A stretch of DNA of 16,424 bases, from assembly GCA_947165795.1 (NCBI GenBank), contig CAMVBP010000016.1:1-16424 (forward strand). The letters run 5' to 3'. A program made the position numbers and the translations under genes. Numbering within the stretch: the stretch's first letter is position 1; each line of letters begins with the position of its first letter. Below, one piece after another: positions 6,864 through 13,938 of the stretch. The stretch comes from an uncultured Treponema sp. GTDB lineage: Bacteria; Spirochaetota; Spirochaetia; Treponematales; Treponemataceae. The notes under the pieces are model-generated. The model saw only the letters and a list, made by a program, of their open reading frames with translations. It searched no databases and was not told the origin of the DNA.

Positions 6864-7550
6864 TTATTTTCCGTGAGAAATTAATTCAATTTTAGAAGTT
6901 TCTGCATTTATTATAATTTGAAAAACTCCGCCTTTTGTTTGCTCAGTTAACATGCCCTGAACATACCATTTATTTTTTACCCGGAAAATTCTATATGGCA
7001 TTTCATCTTTTATTCTTTCTTCGCCATAAACAGAAAACAGCACATTTTCAGCAACAGAAATTACATCTTCAATTTTTGTTAATTCTTTTTTCTCTGGCTG
7101 CGCCTGTGTATATTTTGTACCCAGCAAAAATCTTGTTTTTATTTTTGAATTATAAGATTTATCTATAAGTTTCTGATTTGGATTCGAAACACATTTTACT
7201 TCATAAGTATTGATATTGAATTCGTAAACATCCTTATTTGAATTTTCAATTGTAATTATTTCATCATTTTTAAATTCCATCTTTGTTATAAATTTCCACT
7301 GAACATCGCCTTCAAGCATTCTGTTCAATTTTATGGAATAAACTGGAACTTCGTAAATATATTTTTTTTCGCTGGTTGATTCAATCTTAATCATGCCGTA
7401 AAAATAATCGCCAGTACTGACTTCTGATCTTTTGTAAATATATTCATCTTTAACAAGAGGTTCCAGTTCTGGCGGCGGCAGGATATCTGCAAAAACACAA
7501 TTTACAAAAATACAAAATAATGCAAGAAATAAATTTTTCTTTTTATTCAT
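6864..7550 (-). CDS. Secreted NTF2-fold immunity-like protein (Imm-NTF2-2 / YbbC-YhhH type)
   Basis: A 228-residue exported protein. Residues 1-21 are a signal peptide (NLFLALFCIF core, VFA cleavage site). Residues 158-228 fit the NTF2-fold immunity family related to E. coli YbbC and YhhH: an IEDVISVAE helix, FSVYG, a central MPY, KNKWYVQGML, GGVFQIII and a terminal ISHGK. Members protect against contact-dependent or Rhs-type toxins. The N-terminal two thirds (22-157, starting DILPPPELEPL) form an extra exported domain. A paralogue lies at 15289-15984, sharing DVQWKFI and ININTxEVKC. A GGGAG ribosome site precedes the ATG. No toxin gene is adjacent, so it would be an orphan immunity protein or a recycled fold. 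The C-terminal family call is fairly firm; the protective role is inference. Confidence 0.75.
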   Translation of the reverse strand: MNKKKNLFLALFCIFVNCVFADILPPPELEPLVKDEYIYKRSEVSTGDYFYGMIKIESTSEKKYIYEVPVYSIKLNRMLEGDVQWKFITKMEFKNDEIITIENSNKDVYEFNINTYEVKCVSNPNQKLIDKSYNSKIKTRFLLGTKYTQAQPEKKELTKIEDVISVAENVLFSVYGEERIKDEMPYRIFRVKNKWYVQGMLTEQTKGGVFQIIINAETSKIELISHGK

Positions 7551-7602
7551 TTTTTAAACTCCCATATTTTAAATTTATTTTTTTATAATTCATAAACAAC
7601 AC

Positions 7603-7638
7603 GGCGCAAACAAAGTTTCCAAAAAAAATGTTTGCGCC
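7603..7638. repeat. Ten-base-pair hairpin in the 7551-7714 gap
   Basis: GGCGCAAACA (7603-7612) and TGTTTGCGCC (7629-7638) are perfect inverted repeats around an A-rich 16-base loop. It follows the - strand gene ending at 7715 by about 75 bases, without an adjacent U-tract. It may stop or stabilise that transcript. Confidence 0.5.
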
Positions 7639-7714
7639 CACATCATTAATCTTTATTATTAAAAAGAATTGCCGCATTTACACCAGGAAGAACAAATATT
7701 CAGGGAAGTAATTT

Positions 7715-8404
7715 TTACCACTTATTTGAAATATCTTCAATACTTCCTTTTGATTCTGTCAAAACCCATTCTTTTTTTGTAAGAGAAAAAACGCGTTCTA
7801 TTTCTTCGGAAGCAAAAACTTTTTCCTGATCGTCTTTTAAACTGCGACCGACATAATCGGCAATACCATAAATTTTTATAATGCCTTCATCATATTTTGA
7901 ATAATCTATATTTAATTTTCCGTCTCTAAAAATCTTGCTGTAAGCATACCGCCCTTCATTCTTTTCATCCGCTGTTTTTAAAACTGCTTCCTGCAGGAAA
8001 GGAATCTTTTCAAAATCCGGAAATTCTGCTTCTTCCATATTACTGTCCATAAAATAATAAGAAAAAAAGAGTTTTCCATTTTTATCAAAAAGATAAATAT
8101 TCCCGCGGCCTTGATGAGTTACGCCAACAATTTCAAAAAAATTATTTTTTTTAGTTTTGACAGTTCGCGCAGAATAAATTGCCTGTTCTGTTATATCTTT
8201 TATTTCTGAAATTTCTTTTGTTTTTGAATTATAAAATACAGCACGCTCCGACCAATCTGCTTCGAATTCAAGAATGAATAGCGAAAGCTTTCCAATAGTA
8301 ATATTCCCGTTGCCGCCGCCCCAGTTTTCAATGTAACCATCATCTGCAAAAACAAAATGTACAAAAATACAAAACAAAGCAAGAAATAAACTTTTTTTAT
8401 TCAT
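7715..8404 (-). CDS. Secreted protein of unknown function sharing a leader with its neighbour
   Basis: A 229-residue exported protein. Its first 20 residues (SLFLALFCIF core, VFAD cleavage region) are almost identical in DNA and protein to the leader of the gene at 6864-7550, but the mature sequences are unrelated. The mature part begins with a Gly/Asn-rich segment (ENWGGGNGN), then alternating strands suggestive of a beta-rich fold: LFILEFEADWSERAVFY, NNFFEIVGVT, GNIYLFDKNGKLFFSYYF. No family is recognised. The ATG lies two bases after the stop codon region of the mini-protein gene at 8410-8634, with an AAGGA site just upstream, so the two are probably coupled. Confidence 0.7.
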   Translation of the reverse strand: MNKKSLFLALFCIFVHFVFADDGYIENWGGGNGNITIGKLSLFILEFEADWSERAVFYNSKTKEISEIKDITEQAIYSARTVKTKKNNFFEIVGVTHQGRGNIYLFDKNGKLFFSYYFMDSNMEEAEFPDFEKIPFLQEAVLKTADEKNEGRYAYSKIFRDGKLNIDYSKYDEGIIKIYGIADYVGRSLKDDQEKVFASEEIERVFSLTKKEWVLTESKGSIEDISNKW

Positions 8405-8409
8405 CCATT

Positions 8410-8634
8410 TTATTCCTTAGTATTCTTAATGCGTTTCACTTTTTGAATAATAGAATCTATAAAAAATTCTATTCCAATTGCAACAGGACAATAAATCATA
8501 CTAAAAAAAAGTCCTGTTATCGGTGCTAAAGCTCTTCCCGTATCCCAAATATAATGATTCATAGCTTCTTCCTGCTCCGGCGTAATTTCTTCGCCACCAA
8601 ACATTCCGTCGCCATTTAAATCAAAACTATACAA
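8410..8634 (-). CDS. Mini-protein with EF-hand loop and membrane segment
   Basis: A 74-residue protein that must start at TTG 8634, since the frame is closed just upstream and the next Met is inside the motif. Residues 5-16 (DLNGDGMFGGEE) match the canonical calcium-binding EF-hand loop: Asp1, Asn3, Asp5, Gly6, Phe8, Glu12. A polar helix (TPEQEEAMNHY) follows, then a hydrophobic segment at about 37-60 that probably enters the membrane, and a basic tail (QKVKRIKNTK). A single EF-hand loop also occurs in dockerins, but the second repeat is absent. It lies six bases after the 140-aa gene's stop. It may be a functional membrane mini-protein or a remnant of a longer gene. Confidence 0.55.
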   Translation of the reverse strand: MYSFDLNGDGMFGGEEITPEQEEAMNHYIWDTGRALAPITGLFFSMIYCPVAIGIEFFIDSIIQKVKRIKNTKE

Positions 8635-8640
8635 TTCTTT

Positions 8641-9063
8641 TTAAAGTTGTTCTATTTTTTCTTCTTTTCTAATTTGTTCGATTTCTTCATCAGTGATATT
8701 TCGCTTTTTTAATTCTTTCGCAAACAATTTCTGAATTTTTTCCGGATATAAATCTTTATTCAAAACTCCATGAATTACAATATAACGGTTTGTATATTTT
8801 AATATGGCTTCTGCAACATCCTTGCACGCTATTTCATCAAATTCACTGCTGATGTTTACCACGTTTCCATTTTCATCTTTAATTTCCTGTCGTTCTTCTT
8901 CCGTTAAGTTCGCAACCTTGATGCAATATTCATTCGGAAAACCGCCGACAAATTCCATTTTTGGAATGTTTATTTGCGACGGACCATGAATCCACAAAAC
9001 TGGTTCTGCGTAAAAATCAATAAGAGTTAATGGGTTACCTTTATAAAAAATTTCTTTATTCAT
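8641..9063 (-). CDS. Uncharacterised cytoplasmic protein, 140 aa
   Basis: I do not recognise this family. The 140-residue product has no signal peptide or membrane helix, so it should stay in the cytoplasm while the proteins encoded around it are exported. It begins MNKEIFYKGNPLTLIDFYAE, contains a Trp-His-Gly segment (VLWIHGPS at about 22-29) and ends in a highly charged helix (LTEEERQEI region, then KKRNITDEEIEQIRKEEK). It starts three bases after the stop of the glycan-binding-domain gene and is followed after six bases by the EF-hand mini-protein, so all belong to one transcript. A chaperone, immunity or enzyme role cannot be chosen from sequence. Confidence 0.65.
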   Translation of the reverse strand: MNKEIFYKGNPLTLIDFYAEPVLWIHGPSQINIPKMEFVGGFPNEYCIKVANLTEEERQEIKDENGNVVNISSEFDEIACKDVAEAILKYTNRYIVIHGVLNKDLYPEKIQKLFAKELKKRNITDEEIEQIRKEEKIEQL

Positions 9064-9066
9064 ACT

Positions 9067-10503
9067 TTAATGTATATACTGAATCCATGCAGAAATGTCA
9101 AAATGTTTTATAAAAGATTTTAGCTCTTGTTCCGAAGGTTTGTAAGTAAAGCTTGTACCGTCTGCAAAATTAAACGTTAAAGAAAAATCTGTGATAAAGT
9201 GATAGTAGCAGAAAGTGTTTTCGTAGAAACCTTTGAATTCAATTTCTTTATTTGTTCTCGTCGGAATGTCCGTAATTCTGTCTGAATCATTAAACATCGG
9301 AATTGAACTTTTGAATTTATAATCAATTGAACTAACTTCTTTTTTTGTTTCAAAAGTTACTTCTCCACGCCATTTTAAATATATGTACAAAGAATCATCC
9401 TTGTATAAATCTACAGGCTCAATTTCTTGATAACCTTTTTTCTTACAATATTCAATTATTTCTTCGTACAAAATATTTTCATCAACCTCGCGCACATAAT
9501 AATCTACATTATTTCTCCAGATGCGATCTTCTTTTGCAGATATATTTTGAACTTCATAATCTGTATCTTCGCACCAACTGATCATTTGTCTGTTAAAATA
9601 AACCTGCTGCAAATAATCTACAGGATCATAATATTTTCCTTCGTCATCATCATAGCTTATGTAAATTGCATTTGGATAAGTGTGACCGAACAAACCTGTA
9701 ATGCATGTGTCCTGATATTTTTCGCCTTTGTAAACATCTGCAATTTCAAACTTCAAATTTTGTGCAGGCTCTTTTAAACAAAATCTCTGTTCAATAACAA
9801 CGTCTTCCAGATCAAAATAATAAACCAGATTTTTTTCAATATCAGTTACTTTTAATTTTTTTACGCGCGAATTTTTCTTGTAATAATCAGGATGAAGAGG
9901 ATCAACATAACCATTCAAAATTGAAAACGAATTAATCTGTTCTGAAAATTTTGCTGTTATCGATTCACCAATTCCATAATCATTTTTGCCTTCAACCCAC
10001 GGAATATGCGAATAATCCCAAATGCCGGTTTCCTTAAATTCTGCGTAATCTATTCCATAATATTCATATACAGGAATTTCTTTCATATAATTTGAAAGCG
10101 AATCGGGTGTGTAGGAAATTGTTTCTCCATTTATTTTTTCAGAAAGATAAGATGATGCAAAAAATGAAACTTCGGGAACTGGATAATTTTCCGGCTCATT
10201 CCATTTAGATGTGAGGATTTTATAATCAAGATAATTTCTGGTATCTACAGAATACGAATAATTTAATGCAGTTGCATGGGAAAATCTTTCAAATCCTGAT
10301 GCCTGAAAAATTATGAGTTTATCATTAAAGTGATACCAGCCGTCTTTTCCAACGTAAAGATTTTCTCTTGCAATTTTATGCTTACTTTCTTCCCATCTGA
10401 TGCACTCATTGCCTGCAAGAATATTTCCAAAACTATAATACTTCAGCGCAAAAACTGACTGAACTGTAAGACACAAAAAAATAATGCTTAATAACTTTTT
10501 CAT
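9067..10503 (-). CDS. Secreted protein with NADase-type glycan-binding domain
   Basis: A 478-residue exported protein with a signal peptide at 1-19 (MKKLLSIIFL, cleavage after VFA). Residues about 160-271 match the NADase-type glycan-binding (discoidin-like) domain: IPWVEGKNDYGIGESI, ILNGYVDP, YYKKNSRVKKLKV, FDLEDV and DVYKGEKYQDTCITGL. Such domains bind host or cell-surface glycans in exported proteins. The flanking N- and C-terminal regions, rich in Tyr and Asp, are not recognised; no NADase catalytic domain is seen. An upstream in-frame ATG exists at 10539, but ATG 10503 has the CAGGAA ribosome site and starts the signal peptide. It overlaps the previous gene's stop as ATGA, giving coupled translation. 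A related protein is at 13939-15282. Confidence 0.78.
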   Translation of the reverse strand: MKKLLSIIFLCLTVQSVFALKYYSFGNILAGNECIRWEESKHKIARENLYVGKDGWYHFNDKLIIFQASGFERFSHATALNYSYSVDTRNYLDYKILTSKWNEPENYPVPEVSFFASSYLSEKINGETISYTPDSLSNYMKEIPVYEYYGIDYAEFKETGIWDYSHIPWVEGKNDYGIGESITAKFSEQINSFSILNGYVDPLHPDYYKKNSRVKKLKVTDIEKNLVYYFDLEDVVIEQRFCLKEPAQNLKFEIADVYKGEKYQDTCITGLFGHTYPNAIYISYDDDEGKYYDPVDYLQQVYFNRQMISWCEDTDYEVQNISAKEDRIWRNNVDYYVREVDENILYEEIIEYCKKKGYQEIEPVDLYKDDSLYIYLKWRGEVTFETKKEVSSIDYKFKSSIPMFNDSDRITDIPTRTNKEIEFKGFYENTFCYYHFITDFSLTFNFADGTSFTYKPSEQELKSFIKHFDISAWIQYIH

Positions 10504-10862
10504 TTTGAATTCCTGTTTCGTGATTTTAAATCTACACAAAATTTTCTTTCGTTTAAAGTCCTTGCAAGATACGAACCTTCATAAAATCTTACGAGTTTCT
10601 TTAACTGAGCGTCTGTAAAAAAATAATGAAAATGATGAGAAGCATACATGTCATCTTCAATGTCAGGATAAACTTTTTCTTTTTCAAAAAATGATTTTGT
10701 ACAAAAACCTGCCAGATTCTTTTCATCATTTTGCTGAACGGTTTTTCCAACTGCGTCAAAAAATTCTTCTATAAGATTCGTAAAGATTTCCGGCTCAATT
10801 CCGTATTTTTCATAATTAGAATTTTTAGCAATTATGAATTTGTAATTTTCTTTTGAACTCAA
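10500..10862 (-). CDS. Uncharacterised cytoplasmic protein with TTG start, 120 aa
   Basis: A 120-residue soluble protein of unrecognised family. It starts at TTG 10862, backed by a good AGGAG ribosome site (10870-10874) seven bases upstream. No signal peptide is present. The sequence has an acidic helix (TNLIEEFFDAVGKTVQ), an aromatic/His run (YASHHFHYFF at about 73-82) and a basic end (KSRNRNSK). Its stop codon overlaps the ATG of the exported glycan-binding-domain gene, so expression of the two is coupled. It is the first gene of the left block. The TTG start may keep its yield low. The function cannot be inferred. Confidence 0.65.
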   Translation of the reverse strand: MSSKENYKFIIAKNSNYEKYGIEPEIFTNLIEEFFDAVGKTVQQNDEKNLAGFCTKSFFEKEKVYPDIEDDMYASHHFHYFFTDAQLKKLVRFYEGSYLARTLNERKFCVDLKSRNRNSK

Positions 10863-10927
10863 GACTGTTCTCCTTTTTTAAATAAATACGCAGGAAGCTA
10901 GATTAGCAGCATCGTTATAATTTTTCT

Positions 10928-11263
10928 TTAATTAATTGTGGCTATTACACCTTGTAAAATTTTATCCATATCGGAATCTTTTAACTTTTTTATTTTTTCA
11001 ATAAGTCGTCTTTTATCAACATGAACAAGTAAATGTGGTTGAGTCACAGAATCTTTTGAAAGGCCTGTAACTTCTTTTTTAAGTAGAACATTATTTGGGA
11101 TATCTGCAAAAAGTATATTTGATGTAAGAGGTAAAACAACAACAGTTTTTAAATTACTTTCATTTAGTATATTATTTTGAATTATTATTACAGGTCTCTT
11201 AAATCCAACTTCACTACCAAGAGGAACTCCAAAATCAACCCACCAAATTTCACCACGTGTCAT
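10928..11263 (-). CDS. mazF: MazF/PemK-type endoribonuclease toxin
   Basis: A 111-residue type II toxin of the MazF family, which cleaves single-stranded mRNA at short sequences. The N-terminus TRGEIWWVDFG is the family signature, followed by KRPVIIIQN (Arg23) and VVVLPLTSN (Thr47), matching the catalytic Arg and Thr of characterised MazF enzymes. LSKDSVTQPH and VDKRRL complete the fold. Length is normal. The start overlaps the antitoxin gene by 14 bases, as usual for such pairs. No inactivating change is visible. The gene sits at the border of the left accessory block. Confidence 0.93.
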   Translation of the reverse strand: MTRGEIWWVDFGVPLGSEVGFKRPVIIIQNNILNESNLKTVVVLPLTSNILFADIPNNVLLKKEVTGLSKDSVTQPHLLVHVDKRRLIEKIKKLKDSDMDKILQGVIATIN

Positions 11264-11501
11264 TTTCTAATGCCTCCCTTACAGATTCCAAACCTGCATC
11301 ACAAAATTCTAATTGTTTTGATTCAGGAATTTTTTCGAGTACGGCATTTATTTTTTCAACTTCAAATTTTGAAGTTTCATTTATATTTTCTTTTTGACGT
11401 TTTTGTAGCAATTTAGCAAGAAACTCAATAATTGCAAGTTGCTCTGCATATGATAGAAGTTCCAATTGGCTTTCAAATTGTTTTAATTCTTTAGCACTCA
11501 T
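11250..11501 (-). CDS. Antitoxin partner of MazF, helical, not AbrB-like
   Basis: An 83-residue antitoxin candidate, called from its position upstream of and overlapping mazF. The start at 11501 has a near-perfect AAGGAGGTG ribosome site (11508-11516) six bases away. An in-frame ATG at 11534 would add 11 residues but would lie upstream of that site. The N-terminal half is an amphipathic helix pair (ELKQFESQLELLSYAEQL, IEFLAKLLQ) and the C-terminal half an acidic tail (KIPESKQLEFCDAGLESVRE) that probably wraps MazF. I do not see the AbrB-type swapped-hairpin fold of classical MazE. It resembles small helical antitoxins paired with PemK-like toxins. DNA-binding autoregulation is likely but no operator was recognised. 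Confidence 0.8.
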   Translation of the reverse strand: MSAKELKQFESQLELLSYAEQLAIIEFLAKLLQKRQKENINETSKFEVEKINAVLEKIPESKQLEFCDAGLESVREALENDTW

Positions 11502-11548
11502 TTTTGACACCTCCTTACTATTATAATATATCATATTTTTAACAAATA

Positions 11549-11576
11549 AGTATAAAAATCAAAATTACTTTTTCAA
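11549..11576 (-). promoter_or_regulatory. Candidate promoter of the mazF module
   Basis: On the - strand, TTGAAA (11576-11571) and TATACT (11554-11549) are separated by 16 bases, placing the transcript start near 11542, about 40 bases before the antitoxin ATG. A TATAAT at 11525-11520 is closer to consensus but would start transcription inside the ribosome site. Confidence 0.45.
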
Positions 11577-11581
11577 TTGAC

Positions 11582-11872
11582 CTATCCAGAATAATATTTA
11601 TTATGTACTACAAAAATAAGAAGAAACAAACATACAAAATCTAAAATATAAAATACATAAAAAAATACGGGATAATCTTCATAAAAATCATAAATTTTTT
11701 CTGGAATGAACTTTACAATAATATCAATGCCGACAACTATAATTAATATAACAGGAAGCTTTCCAAAAAGATCAATAAAATTTATACCTGTCAAACTTAA
11801 AAGGCACAGAATATCAGAAATAAAAAAAAGGATTATTCCACAAAAAAATTTTTCAATTTTCCACTTTTCCAT
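11582..11872 (-). CDS. Small integral membrane protein, unknown function
   Basis: A 96-residue protein with three hydrophobic helices: about residues 8-30, 36-55 and 68-90, linked by short charged loops (KFIPEKIYDFYEDYP). No conserved motif or family is recognised. No ribosome site is visible before the ATG; the upstream bases are AT-rich, with a possible TTGACT -35 box at 11908-11903, so the start is moderately supported. It stands alone between the toxin-antitoxin pair and the barrel-like gene. A role as a holin-like, toxin or immunity membrane protein would be a guess. Confidence 0.5.
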   Translation of the reverse strand: MEKWKIEKFFCGIILFFISDILCLLSLTGINFIDLFGKLPVILIIVVGIDIIVKFIPEKIYDFYEDYPVFFYVFYILDFVCLFLLIFVVHNKYYSG

Positions 11873-11957
11873 TAATATTATTTTTATGATTCATCATTCA
11901 GTAGTCAAGTATTAAATAATCGATAAATAACAGAATGAACGGAATAAAAATTTTATT

Positions 11958-12551
11958 TTAAAACCAATCTGTCATGCCAATAAAAATTCCAACGGAAAAA
12001 CTATTTTCTATTTTGTTAAATTTTTTTGTTATATCTTGTTTAGTTTCAGAACGATAAATATTCATAAGCGGATGATAAGCAAGGTTTAATCCTAAACTAA
12101 AGCCGGATTCAAAAAAATAGGTAATTTTATTTCCTATGCCCAAAAACAACTGACCCAAAGTACCTTCGGCTTTTGGTTTTTCACTTGAAAAATAACCTAA
12201 AACTGCACCAGCAGAAAGTCCTGGTGAAATTAAAAATCCACTTTCATCGCCTGTTTCTAAAAGAAATGTTGGCCCGATAAGTGATGAAAGTCCTAAACAA
12301 AAACAATCCTCTTGATATGATAAAACTGCTTCACCGTCGGCGTAAAAACCAATTTTTGAATTGTCATTAAAAAAATGGAATCCACAATGCAAGCCTGTTT
12401 TTGGAAAAAAATAACCGACTTCTTTAATAACTTCTTCATCACAATTAAAACTTAAATCTATAGCTCCGCCAAATGTAAAAAAATTCTGAGCAAATAATGA
12501 TGAAGAAAAAATGAGAAATAATAAAGGAAAAATAAATTTTGCTTTTTTCAT
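11958..12551 (-). CDS. Putative outer-membrane beta-barrel protein
   Basis: A 197-residue exported protein with a clear signal peptide at 1-21 (MKKAKFIFPL, cleavage after LFA). The mature part alternates aromatic and small residues in strand-like stretches: FFTFGGAIDLSF, GLHCGFHFF, KIGFYADGEAVLSY, LISPGLSAGAVLGYF, ITYFFESGFSLGLNLAYH, SFSVGIFIGMTDWF. It ends in an aromatic residue, as outer-membrane barrels usually do. It is most likely a small eight-stranded barrel. No family is assigned. It is divergent from the TPR lipoprotein gene at 12709, with 157 bases between them holding both promoters. Confidence 0.7.
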   Translation of the reverse strand: MKKAKFIFPLLFLIFSSSLFAQNFFTFGGAIDLSFNCDEEVIKEVGYFFPKTGLHCGFHFFNDNSKIGFYADGEAVLSYQEDCFCLGLSSLIGPTFLLETGDESGFLISPGLSAGAVLGYFSSEKPKAEGTLGQLFLGIGNKITYFFESGFSLGLNLAYHPLMNIYRSETKQDITKKFNKIENSFSVGIFIGMTDWF

Positions 12552-12658
12552 TTTTTAAATACTCCACATTCTGATTACGTTTATTATATTTTGTGAAAAG
12601 AGATACTTCAAGTAATTTGCCAATGACAGGAACAATCTTTTTATAGTAAAAAAATTTC

Positions 12659-12687
12659 TTGATATTTCTTCATTATCATAAGACAAT
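12659..12687 (+). promoter_or_regulatory. Candidate promoter of the TPR lipoprotein gene
   Basis: TTGATA (12659-12664) and GACAAT (12682-12687) are 17 bases apart, with a TAGGAG ribosome site following before the ATG at 12709. The -10 box is weak (four of six consensus bases). Confidence 0.35.
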
Positions 12688-12708
12688 TAAATTATAGGAG
12701 AATTAATA

Positions 12709-13146
12709 ATGAAAAAAGTTTTTTACTGTTTTTTATTTGCAGTTTCAGTTTTATTGATCAGCTGCACTTCTGACAAACAATCCTCACAGACTCCAATAAA
12801 TGAAATTCCAGAATTTGGTCACGTTAAGAAAAGTAAAGAACAGCTCGAAGCTGATCAGGAATTTTTGGATTATTTTAAAGGAAATGAAGAACAGGGTTAC
12901 ATCGACTGCATTGAAAACGGCTGGTACTATTTGGAAGCCGGAGATCCTCATACCGCAATGAAACGTTTTAATCAGGCATGGCTATTAGATTCATCGCGTT
13001 TTGAAGTATACTGGAGTTTTGGAGCTGCAGAATATGTTTTGGGAAATACTGAATCTGCAAAAAAATACTATAAAAAAGCTATAAAATTATGCGAAGATAC
13101 AGAAATCCGTGAATACCTGAAGCAAGATTATAGTCAACTAAAATAA
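12709..13146 (+). CDS. Lipoprotein with TPR repeats
   Basis: A 145-residue lipoprotein, the only + strand gene in the accessory half. Lipobox LISC places the lipidated Cys at 19. A linker of about 45 residues leads to two TPR-like helix pairs at about 66-97 and 98-131: GWYYLEAGDPHTAMKRFNQAWLLD and YWSFGAAEYVLGNTESAKKYYKKAIKL, with the A/G and aromatic positions of the TPR consensus. TPRs mediate protein-protein contacts, so it probably scaffolds other envelope proteins. A TAGGAG ribosome site precedes the ATG. It converges on the right block and ends before a weak hairpin. The TPR call is good; its partners are unknown. Confidence 0.82.
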   Translation: MKKVFYCFLFAVSVLLISCTSDKQSSQTPINEIPEFGHVKKSKEQLEADQEFLDYFKGNEEQGYIDCIENGWYYLEAGDPHTAMKRFNQAWLLDSSRFEVYWSFGAAEYVLGNTESAKKYYKKAIKLCEDTEIREYLKQDYSQLK

Positions 13147-13185
13147 TTTTCTGCCGCCTTTCAGATCAATTACTCTATAGCACAA

Positions 13186-13208
13186 GTTCTTCCTGAACCA
13201 TTTTTTTT
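13186..13208 (+). terminator. Weak intrinsic terminator after the TPR lipoprotein gene
   Basis: GTTC (13186-13189) pairs with GAAC (13195-13198) around five bases, and eight T residues follow from 13201. The stem is only four base pairs. The T-run overlaps the stop codon of the convergent gene. Confidence 0.35.
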
Positions 13209-13851
13209 AATCTTCCCGCGAAAGCCAATATAAATTCAGTCCTTCCATTTTTGCATGAAATAACTGACATTTAAAGTCTTCAGGCGAAAAATTAAATTTG
13301 AAGTCTCTGCATTTTGACTTCAGGATTTGCAATATAACAGCTTTTATTTTATCAACTGAAAATTTTTCATACTTTTTATAATCTTTTTCGTTTTCCAGAA
13401 TTATTGAATACACAAGTTCAGGCGTGCAGAAAATGTGACTGATTTTTGGAAGCCTTTGTTTTTCCAGTTCTGCCTGAATTTCATTTTTTGAATTATATGC
13501 AATTTTATATTTTGTATCTGTTTCGACGCAGCTAAAAAAAACATAGCCGATTTTTGTATCGTAAGAATCAAGTGTCTTATGTTTTCTGAGCAAAGAATTC
13601 CAGACGCTTTTTATTTCTTTTGTGTAAGGAAAAATATCATCCCAATTTCCGCTTTGTGGATCAAGGTTTAATTTTTTGTACTCAGCTTTGGTTGAAATAT
13701 GAATTTTCAATATGGAACAAGGTCTGTCCTTTTTTATGATATGTGATTCGTTACTGTTTTTATATTCGATATTTTCGATATCTGTTAAATAAGGCGAAAC
13801 GGAATTTTTAAATTCTTCAAGCATTTCGTTATTTATTACAAAATTTCCCAT
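13207..13851 (-). CDS. Uncharacterised cytoplasmic protein with KISHIFC motif
   Basis: A 214-residue soluble protein without signal peptide or membrane helix; the family is not recognised. It appears to be a distant relative of the protein at 3417-4085. KISHIFC at 136-142 matches KISHVYC, the C-terminus ends SRED against TRED, and the N-terminus (NFVINNEMLEEF) lines up with NYISDDAVFAVEE. Conserved-looking Cys, His and acidic positions could serve catalysis or metal binding but cannot be proved here. A GGAG ribosome site lies just before the ATG. It is the last gene of the right block, 87 bases after the secreted glycan-binding/SH3 gene. Both family members sit next to a secreted SH3-domain gene. 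Confidence 0.65.
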   Translation of the reverse strand: MGNFVINNEMLEEFKNSVSPYLTDIENIEYKNSNESHIIKKDRPCSILKIHISTKAEYKKLNLDPQSGNWDDIFPYTKEIKSVWNSLLRKHKTLDSYDTKIGYVFFSCVETDTKYKIAYNSKNEIQAELEKQRLPKISHIFCTPELVYSIILENEKDYKKYEKFSVDKIKAVILQILKSKCRDFKFNFSPEDFKCQLFHAKMEGLNLYWLSRED

Positions 13852-13904
13852 TTTTTACTCCGCGCCAAGGCAGCCGATTAAGTCGCCCGATTAAAGCATC
13901 TAAT

Positions 13905-13931
13905 TAACACTTCGCTTTGAAGGCCGTGTTA
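13905..13931. repeat. Hairpin in the GC-richer 13852-13938 gap
   Basis: TAACA (13905-13909) pairs with TGTTA (13927-13931), and inside it CTTC (13910-13913) pairs with GAAG (13919-13922). A T-rich run follows on the + strand. The surrounding 70 bases are GC-richer than the genes and contain AATCGG twice on the - strand. Function unclear; it lies just after the - strand gene at 13939. Confidence 0.4.
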
Positions 13932-13938
13932 TAAGTTT

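Noticed and set aside
7603..7638. Intrinsic terminator for the gene ending at 7715
   Set aside because: The hairpin is strong, but no U-tract follows on the - strand, so I list it only as an inverted repeat.
9345..9777. Two overlapping + strand frames inside the glycan-binding-domain gene
   Set aside because: Hydrophobic, motif-free translations opposite a well-supported secreted protein; composition shadows.
7551..13938. Integron cassette array: small same-strand orphan genes with intergenic hairpins, and AACACGG-like motifs near 7600, 13930 and TACACGG near 16012
   Set aside because: Gaps lack consistent RYYYAAC/GTTRRRY boxes in attC spacing, many genes overlap or are only 2-6 bases apart with no room for attC, and no integrase is present. 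The shared words are too short to count.
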